The notes beneath the pieces are model-generated. The model was not told the origin of the DNA, made no database searches, and saw only the letters and a program-made list of their open reading frames with translations. From positions 1 to 27,372 of the forward strand of contig JABDEQ010000033.1 of NCBI GenBank assembly GCA_013286985.1: 27,372 bases of DNA, read 5' to 3'. Source of the stretch: Bacteroidota bacterium. GTDB lineage: Bacteria > Bacteroidota > Bacteroidia > Sphingobacteriales > Sphingobacteriaceae. A program made the position numbers and the translations under genes. Shown here in pieces: positions 22,202-27,372 of this stretch (position 1 is its first letter; each line of letters starts with the position of its first letter).

Positions 22202-23026
22202 CTACTTCAACGCCGGGTCGTCCTCCTTTTTCAGGAAATCAGCGTCCGATAGTGAACCTGCTTCCCATGTTAAAATAGCATCATCAGGCACTACATCTAC
22301 AGGTATTTTGTAGGCCGTTGAGGTTTCGTTATAAGCCGGGTTTGATTGCAGGTTATAACAAGATATCATTGACCATCGCGGCCTATCGGATAAATTGGCT
22401 TCTGAACGATGCAGTAAATTACTGTGAAAAATTAAAGCATCGCCGGGCTGCAATTCAACATAAACCAGTTCCATGGTTTTTAAAGCGTTGTTAACCATCA
22501 CCATATCGGCACCCACCTGTTCGCCGGCAAAGCCATGGTTTACCCTGCCTAATTTATGCGATCCTTTTATCACTTGCAAACAACCATTCTGTTTATTGGC
22601 TTCGGTAAGGGCAATCATCACACTAATTAATTCATTAGGAAACATAAACTGATTTTTATACCAGTAGCCGTAATCCTGGTGCCACTCCCAGGCGCCGCCT
22701 ACCCTTGGCTCCTTTTGCATCAGCTTGGAGTGGAAATGGCATACCTGCGCATGGGCGGGCAACAGCTGCCGCACGGCATTGACCATCCGTTCACTACGCG
22801 TCAAATATCCAAATACATCATTACCCGGCGTAAACCAAAGCGATAGCCGCGTCTTTTTGCCCGTTTGATCGTTTAGGTCGAGGGCATTGTTACGCATGGC
22901 GTTATCGTCAAGCGCGGTTTGGTATAATTTGGCTACTTCGGGCGACGTACAAAAACCTTTTAATATCAAATAGCCCTGCTCATGATACAGCTTAATCTCA
23001 TCGGGGCTGAGTTTTTTAGTTGGCAT
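22202..23026 (-). CDS. PhyH-family (phytanoyl-CoA dioxygenase-like) Fe(II)/2-oxoglutarate oxygenase
   Basis: A 274-residue double-stranded beta-helix oxygenase. The iron-binding His-x-Asp is His116/Asp118 in EWHQDYGYW; the distal His is His206 in FHSNLLHRSEAN; the 2-oxoglutarate-anchoring Arg is in DRPRW (Arg215 or Arg217). N-terminal YHEQGYLILKGF is typical of the family. Length is normal. Bacterial members hydroxylate diverse small molecules, so the phytanoyl-CoA name should not be taken literally. It shares a strand, and probably a transcript, with the Gfo/Idh/MocA gene downstream, suggesting a short catabolic or modification pathway. It is divergent from the PPTase gene across 99 bp. Confidence 0.88.
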   Translation of the reverse strand: MPTKKLSPDEIKLYHEQGYLILKGFCTSPEVAKLYQTALDDNAMRNNALDLNDQTGKKTRLSLWFTPGNDVFGYLTRSERMVNAVRQLLPAHAQVCHFHSKLMQKEPRVGGAWEWHQDYGYWYKNQFMFPNELISVMIALTEANKQNGCLQVIKGSHKLGRVNHGFAGEQVGADMVMVNNALKTMELVYVELQPGDALIFHSNLLHRSEANLSDRPRWSMISCYNLQSNPAYNETSTAYKIPVDVVPDDAILTWEAGSLSDADFLKKEDDPALK

Positions 23027-23092
23027 ACAGTAATAATTTAAGGTAATGGCTTATAATTGCCGAAAAGCGATACAAATTAAATTAATTTGATA

Positions 23093-23100
23093 TAAGTTTG
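23093..23100 (+). promoter_or_regulatory. Putative -7 element of the PPTase-lipB operon
   Basis: TAAGTTTG fits TAnnTTTG and ends 25 bp before the PPTase ATG, an ordinary distance. No clear -33 box. The 99-bp spacer also holds the promoter of the divergent PhyH gene. Confidence 0.45.
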
Positions 23101-23125
23101 TCATCCTTTTTGCAATTTTACATTT

Positions 23126-23761
23126 ATGGCTATAGCATACAGACAGCAGGTTGATGATGATACAGAGTTTGCTATCTGGAAAATAGAAGAACAGGCTGAT
23201 GAACTGTATAACCAGCTACAATTAGATAAGCTGGAAAAAGCTCATTACGAAAAACTAAAGATAGGCAAACGGAACCTGCACTGGTTAGGTACACGGGTGC
23301 TGCTGCGCAAAATGCTGCGCACCGACGAATACATTGACTGCAGGGTTGATGCGCACGGCAAGCCATACCTGGTAAACCTGCCCTATCATATTTCATTAAG
23401 TCACTCTTTTGATTATGCCGCTGTGATGATAAGTAAACGCCCGGTAGGTATTGATATTGAACAGGTGAAAGAAAAGGTGGAGCGCATTGCCCACAAGTTT
23501 ATGCGCACCGAAGAACTTGCTTTTTTAGATGAACAACAAAAAATAAACCAGCTATACGTTTGCTGGTGTGCCAAAGAAGCTGTTTATAAATGCTACGGCC
23601 AAAAAGAGGTTTCGTTTGTAAACAACATATTGCTGGAGCCTTTCCACTTTGAGGGACATGGATTTGTAGATGCGCATTTAAGAAAAGGCGATATCGACAA
23701 AAGCTATGAGGTGGGTTATCTGCAATACCACGACTACATGATTGGCTACGTAAAAGGATAA
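23126..23761 (+). CDS. 4'-phosphopantetheinyl transferase superfamily protein
   Basis: A 211-residue Sfp/HetI-like enzyme that moves 4'-phosphopantetheine from CoA to a carrier-protein serine. Both signatures are visible: RPVGIDIEQV (Asp110, Glu112, Mg binding) and WCAKEAVYK (Trp147, Lys150, Glu151, Lys155). HISLSHSFDYAAV (88-100) is the conserved substrate-binding strand. The stop codon is 2 nt before the lipB ATG, so the two are cotranscribed. No polyketide or peptide synthase is nearby. It may serve as the organism's fatty-acid ACP activator or a secondary transferase; a search of the genome for AcpS would decide. Confidence 0.93.
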   Translation: MAIAYRQQVDDDTEFAIWKIEEQADELYNQLQLDKLEKAHYEKLKIGKRNLHWLGTRVLLRKMLRTDEYIDCRVDAHGKPYLVNLPYHISLSHSFDYAAVMISKRPVGIDIEQVKEKVERIAHKFMRTEELAFLDEQQKINQLYVCWCAKEAVYKCYGQKEVSFVNNILLEPFHFEGHGFVDAHLRKGDIDKSYEVGYLQYHDYMIGYVKG

Positions 23762-23763
23762 CG

Positions 23764-24489
23764 ATGAAGAACAAACAGGTATTTTTTCAGGATTGGGGTT
23801 TGATAGATTATAAAGAAGCCTGGGACAAACAGGAAGCCCTTTTTGCCGATACCGTTAATTTGAAGATAGCGCAGCGCAATCAGCAAATAGCATTGGAGGG
23901 TGATGAGCCTGATCAATTTACGCCTACGCCCAATTACCTTGTATTTTGCGAGCATCCACATGTATACACGTTGGGTAAAAGTGGCAAGCCCGAACATTTA
24001 TTGTTAGATGAAAAGGGATTAAAAGAAAAACAAGCGGCATACTACCTCATTAACCGTGGCGGCGATATTACTTATCATGGCCCCGGGCAAATTGTGTCGT
24101 ACCCTATTCTTGATCTGGATAACTTCTTTACCGATATTCACCTTTATTTGCGCACGCTGGAAGAAGCCGTAATACTTACGCTAGCTGATTATGGTTTGCA
24201 GGCAGGCCGTTACCCCGGCTATACCGGTGTTTGGTTTGATGCCGATAATGAAAATGCCCGTAAAATTTGTGCCCTGGGTGTTAGATGCAGTCGTTGGGTT
24301 ACCATGCATGGTTTGGCGTTCAACATTAATACTGATCTGGATTATTTTAAAAACATAGTACCCTGTGGTATCGACGATAAAGCGGTAACATCCATGCAAA
24401 AAGAACTGGGCCATCCGGTTGATATTAATGAAGTTAAAAAAATCTTAAAACAGCATATTTCCGTATTGTTCAATATGGAGATATTATAA
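23764..24489 (+). CDS. lipB: Lipoyl(octanoyl) transferase LipB
   Basis: A 241-residue enzyme transferring octanoyl groups from octanoyl-ACP to lipoyl domains, the first step of endogenous lipoate synthesis. The signature NRGGDITYHGPGQIVSYP spans residues 97-114. The catalytic Lys167 (ARKICALG) and Cys201 (NIVPCGI) are present. Length is within the family range. It sits between the PPTase gene (2-nt gap) and the SGNH gene (0-nt gap), a compact operon. The pairing with a PPTase makes sense because LipB's donor is the phosphopantetheinylated carrier protein; that functional link is inference. Confidence 0.96.
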   Translation: MKNKQVFFQDWGLIDYKEAWDKQEALFADTVNLKIAQRNQQIALEGDEPDQFTPTPNYLVFCEHPHVYTLGKSGKPEHLLLDEKGLKEKQAAYYLINRGGDITYHGPGQIVSYPILDLDNFFTDIHLYLRTLEEAVILTLADYGLQAGRYPGYTGVWFDADNENARKICALGVRCSRWVTMHGLAFNINTDLDYFKNIVPCGIDDKAVTSMQKELGHPVDINEVKKILKQHISVLFNMEIL

Positions 24490-25203
24490 ATGAAGGTATT
24501 ACAGATTATTCTATTAACGTTAACCACACTATCCGGCTGCGCCAAAAACCAAAATACATTGCCACCGGCAAAAACAGATACCATGACCAACGCACCTGAT
24601 ACCCTTAATTACCTTGCCCTTGGCGATTCGTATACCATTGGCGAGGCGGTACCTGAACAGCAATCGTTCCCCTATCAATTATACAATGCATTAAACGATC
24701 AGGGACTGCGTGTAAAAACACCAACCATTATTGCCACCACCGGCTGGACAACCGATAACCTGATAGATGCTATAATAGAAAGCGGCATCACCAATCAAAA
24801 ATTTGACTTTGTTACCCTGCTGGTTGGCGTAAATGACCAGTACCAGCATTTAAGCCAGGATAATTATCAGATAAAATTTGCAGAAGTATTAAATACAGCT
24901 ATCAACTTTGCCCATGGCGATACCAGCCGGGTATTTGTTTTGTCGATACCCGACTACGGCGTAACACCATTTGCTAACGGGCAGGACAGTGTTATCGGCC
25001 CGGAGATAGACCAGTTTAATGCCATTAATAAAGCTATCAGCATTCAAGCGGGAGTACATTATATTGATATCACTCCAATTTCCCGCGAAGCCGCAAGCGA
25101 TCCTACCCTAATAGCGCCTGACGGGTTGCATCCATCAGCCAAAATGTACCATCTATGGGTTAGCCTATTAACGCCGTTGGTTGGGGTTAGGTTGAAGAAA
25201 TAG
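24490..25203 (+). CDS. SGNH/GDSL-family hydrolase lipoprotein
   Basis: A 237-residue exported esterase-like protein. The ATG follows the lipB stop codon directly (TAAATG), suggesting translational coupling. Lipobox LSGC gives Cys17. SGNH blocks are clear: LALGDSYT with nucleophile Ser47 (block I), LVGVNDQY (block III), and DGLHPSAKMY with Asp211 and His214 (block V). The block II Gly is probably in TTGWTT. It probably hydrolyses an ester on a lipid or carbohydrate at the cell envelope; the substrate is unknown. Its place beside two acyl-metabolism genes is suggestive only. Confidence 0.9.
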   Translation: MKVLQIILLTLTTLSGCAKNQNTLPPAKTDTMTNAPDTLNYLALGDSYTIGEAVPEQQSFPYQLYNALNDQGLRVKTPTIIATTGWTTDNLIDAIIESGITNQKFDFVTLLVGVNDQYQHLSQDNYQIKFAEVLNTAINFAHGDTSRVFVLSIPDYGVTPFANGQDSVIGPEIDQFNAINKAISIQAGVHYIDITPISREAASDPTLIAPDGLHPSAKMYHLWVSLLTPLVGVRLKK

Positions 25204-25237
25204 AATTCTGCCAAAGCCTTAGGATATTTTGCTGTTT

Positions 25238-25268
25238 ATTTGTTTTTGCGTAAATTCGTTAAACAAAT
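25238..25268. promoter_or_regulatory. 8-bp dyad just before the antitoxin-like gene
   Basis: ATTTGTTT (25238-25245) and AAACAAAT (25261-25268) are exact inverted repeats with a 15-nt spacer, ending 3 bp before the ATG of the small gene at 25272. Toxin-antitoxin operons usually autoregulate through such dyads; this one is a candidate operator. Confidence 0.45.
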
Positions 25269-25271
25269 TTT

Positions 25272-25481
25272 ATGAGTACTTTAAATTATCCATTAAGCAA
25301 CGTGCAGATAGAGCTGATGAAATTATTCAGTACCAATCTTTCTGACAATGAACTTATCGAATTAAAGGACCTATTATCTGGATTTTATGCAGACAAGGCT
25401 ATTTCTGAAGCCGATGCTATTTGGGATAAAAAGGGGTTAAACGATGAGGATATGGAGACGTGGCTCAATAATAAATCTTAA
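25272..25481 (+). CDS. Putative antitoxin of a PIN-domain toxin-antitoxin pair
   Basis: A 69-residue acidic, helix-rich protein (NVQIELMKLFSTNLSDNELIELKDLLSGFYADKAI). No family-defining DNA-binding motif is obvious. The reasons for calling it an antitoxin are size, charge, and position 5 nt ahead of a PIN-domain gene whose GTG start implies coupled translation. The C-terminal part (WDKKGLNDEDMETWLNNKS) is acidic with Trp residues, like the toxin-wrapping tails of many antitoxins. A dyad precedes the gene. Confidence 0.68.
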   Translation: MSTLNYPLSNVQIELMKLFSTNLSDNELIELKDLLSGFYADKAISEADAIWDKKGLNDEDMETWLNNKS

Positions 25482-25486
25482 TTACA

Positions 25487-25906
25487 GTGTTGGTTGTTAT
25501 TGATACCAATGTTCTATTGGTTTCCATCTCCTCAAAATCAAAATTCCATTGGTTATATCGCTTAATCCTTGATAAGAAGATAAATATTGCCATAACCACA
25601 GATATACTCGCCGAATATGAGGAACAGCTTGCATTTCATTGGAATCCTTTAGTGTCGGTCAGTGTTATTCGTTCGTTAACAGAGCTTTCAACGGTATTAT
25701 TTACAACCGTTTATTACAATCTCAATCTTATTAGCATTGACGAAGACGACAATAAATTTGTTGATTGCGCTTTTGCATCAAATGCGGACTATATCATTAC
25801 AAATGACAGTCATTTTAATATTTTGAAAAAGATTGACTTTCCATCCATTCCTATTCTTCGGTTGGATGAATTTGAAAAATTATTAGAAGGAAATAGCATC
25901 CTTTGA
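25487..25906 (+). CDS. PIN-domain putative toxin (COG1569-like)
   Basis: A 139-residue PIN-fold ribonuclease candidate. The acidic cluster that binds Mg is visible: Asp6 in VIDTNVLL, Glu43/Glu45 in ILAEYEEQL, Asp88/Asp93 in DEDDNKFVDCAFASNA, and Asp107 in ITNDSHF. The length and these motifs match the family called putative toxin component, PIN family. I choose the GTG at 25487 because it gives the expected N-terminus (LVVIDTN) and places the gene 5 nt after the antitoxin-like stop. Its 3' end converges on sdaA with a 19-bp gap and no hairpin terminator. Confidence 0.88.
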   Translation: MLVVIDTNVLLVSISSKSKFHWLYRLILDKKINIAITTDILAEYEEQLAFHWNPLVSVSVIRSLTELSTVLFTTVYYNLNLISIDEDDNKFVDCAFASNADYIITNDSHFNILKKIDFPSIPILRLDEFEKLLEGNSIL

Positions 25907-25925
25907 TCATCTGATAATACCTAAT

Positions 25926-27353
25926 TTAACACTCCGGCAAACTCAACGGAATATTGATAGCTAATCCACCATCTGATGTTTCTTTATATTTGGAGTTCAT
26001 ATCTAAAGCGGTTTGCCACATGGTTTTAACAACAGCATCAAGGCTTACCTTGGCATTATCAGGGTTGGTTTGCAATGCCAGCTGCGATGCGGTGATAGCC
26101 TTTATAGCCCCCATGGTGTTACGCTCGATGCAAGGTATCTGAACAAGTCCACCAATAGGATCACAGGTTAAACCAAGGTGGTGTTCCATAGCAATTTCGG
26201 CAGCCATTAACACTTGTCGTTGGGTACCGCCCAAACATTCGGTTAATGCTGCAGCAGCCATTGCGGAAGATACGCCTATTTCGGCCTGACACCCACCCAT
26301 AGCCGCTGATATAGTTGCTCCCTTTTTAAATATGCTGCCAATCTCTGACGCGGTTAGCAAAAATTGGATAATACGCTCATTGGTATAGCCATCGCAAAAA
26401 ACAAGGTAATATTGTAATACTGCGGGTATAACGCCGGCAGCCCCGTTGGTTGGTGCGGTTACTACCCTGCCAAATGAAGCATTTTCTTCGTTAACGGCCA
26501 AAGCAAAACAGCTTACCCAATTTAAAGTATTCTGAAAACTATTACCTGTATTACGGATAGCAGCTACCCACTCATCAAAATTATTGTAAGACTGACCATT
26601 AATCAGTCGTTTGTTTTGTGCGGCAGCACGACGGGCAACGTTCAAGCCTCCGGGCAATACGCCGGTTGTATGGCAGCCACGATAAATACACTCTTTAAGT
26701 GCATTAAAAATATTTAACACACCCGTTAATGTTTCTTGCTCGCTGCGCCAGGCCAGTTCATTCTCCATTACCACTTCTGATATTTTGAGGCCGGTTTTTA
26801 TGCACCAGTGCAACAGATTATTGGCTGTATCAATTGGAAAAGGCAAATCAACTTCGGCTTTGTATGCGCTCTCGCCACCTTCTTTCACTACAAAACCGCC
26901 GCCTATAGAGTAATAGGTTTCTGAAACAGCGGTACCATTACTCAAAAATGCCTGAAAAGTTACCGCGTTAGGGTGATATGGCAAACTCTCGTTAAACAGA
27001 AACAACAGGTCATCGTTTACAAAAAAACTAATCTCCTTTTTCGCGGCAAGTACCAGTTTGTTGGAGTTCCTGATATTATCTGTTTTTGATCGCACCTTAT
27101 CAACCTCAAAAGTTACCGGATCATCGCCACTTAATCCCAGTAAAATGGCAATATCGGTGCCGTGTCCTTTGCCAGTTTTAGCCAGTGAGCCATAAAGTAA
27201 AACTTTTAGTTGAACCACAAGCGGCAAAACCTCTTTGTGCTCAAGCAATTGTAAAAATTGCTGTGCAGCACGCCATGGGCCCAATGTGTGTGAACTTGAC
27301 GGGCCTATGCCTATCTTAAACATATCAAAAACCGAAATCTGTTCTTTTTGCAT
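25926..27353 (-). CDS. sdaA: L-serine ammonia-lyase (iron-sulfur type, single chain)
   Basis: A 475-residue [4Fe-4S] L-serine dehydratase, converting L-serine to pyruvate and ammonia. The beta-domain opening [20 protein letters not shown] is at 7-26 and the alpha domain follows from about 190. Cys355 (MGGCQAE), Cys397 (LTCDPIGG) and Cys408 (IPCIERN) have the 42- and 11-residue spacing of the cluster ligands of the Legionella enzyme. The last residue is Cys475 (SLPEC), as in family members whose C-terminal cysteine folds into the active site as fourth iron ligand. The gene is complete, with the ATG at 27353 and 19 bases of upstream sequence left in the window. Confidence 0.96.
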   Translation of the reverse strand: MQKEQISVFDMFKIGIGPSSSHTLGPWRAAQQFLQLLEHKEVLPLVVQLKVLLYGSLAKTGKGHGTDIAILLGLSGDDPVTFEVDKVRSKTDNIRNSNKLVLAAKKEISFFVNDDLLFLFNESLPYHPNAVTFQAFLSNGTAVSETYYSIGGGFVVKEGGESAYKAEVDLPFPIDTANNLLHWCIKTGLKISEVVMENELAWRSEQETLTGVLNIFNALKECIYRGCHTTGVLPGGLNVARRAAAQNKRLINGQSYNNFDEWVAAIRNTGNSFQNTLNWVSCFALAVNEENASFGRVVTAPTNGAAGVIPAVLQYYLVFCDGYTNERIIQFLLTASEIGSIFKKGATISAAMGGCQAEIGVSSAMAAAALTECLGGTQRQVLMAAEIAMEHHLGLTCDPIGGLVQIPCIERNTMGAIKAITASQLALQTNPDNAKVSLDAVVKTMWQTALDMNSKYKETSDGGLAINIPLSLPEC

Positions 27354-27372
27354 CAGGGCAAAATTACGATTG

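Overview
The window looks like a chromosomal segment of a Bacteroidota bacterium of the Sphingobacteriaceae type (Mucilaginibacter/Pedobacter-like). The indications are an ECF sigma/FecR/STN-domain TonB-receptor cassette, BlaI-M56 genes with long periplasmic tails, several Bacteroidota lipoproteins with a Cys after a short signal peptide, near absence of Shine-Dalgarno sites, TAnnTTTG-type -7 boxes, and AT-rich spacers full of short degenerate repeats. This placement is inference from protein style; no rRNA or other marker gene is present.

Layout. 1-63: probable 3' end of an upstream gene. 191-4642: a BlaI-type repressor with an operator-like dyad array, followed by two paralogous M56 membrane metallopeptidases whose periplasmic tails are built of approximately 23-residue repeats. 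4731-7426: recN and fabI, bounded by hairpin terminators. 7453-10703 (minus): a small lipoprotein and a 900-residue exported protein combining macroglobulin-like domains with a TonB plug domain but no beta-barrel. 11181-18885: ECF sigma factor, FecR anti-sigma, TonB-dependent receptor, a lipoprotein made of four internal repeats, and a surface lipoprotein nuclease. 19007-19543 (minus): dCTP deaminase. 19670-20830: a dense mosaic of inverted and direct repeats around a small membrane-protein gene. 20822-23026 (minus): Gfo/Idh/MocA oxidoreductase and PhyH-type dioxygenase. 23126-25203: tight operon of 4'-phosphopantetheinyl transferase, lipB and an SGNH-hydrolase lipoprotein. 25272-25906: small antitoxin-like gene plus PIN-domain toxin. 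25926-27353 (minus): L-serine dehydratase.

How the genes may work together. BlaI and the two M56 proteases form a plausible transmembrane proteolytic relay: the repressor binds the dyads, a protease senses an envelope signal, and derepression follows. The sigma/FecR/receptor genes form a classic cell-surface signalling and uptake unit; the repeat lipoprotein next to the receptor is a candidate surface partner, and the neighbouring nuclease raises, without proving, the idea of extracellular nucleic-acid scavenging. PPTase and LipB both act on acyl-carrier-protein chemistry.

Most promising for novelty: the repeat-built M56 sensor pair with its operator array, the barrel-less plug/macroglobulin protein, the receptor/repeat-lipoprotein/nuclease locus, and the nested inverted-repeat island at 19670-20830.
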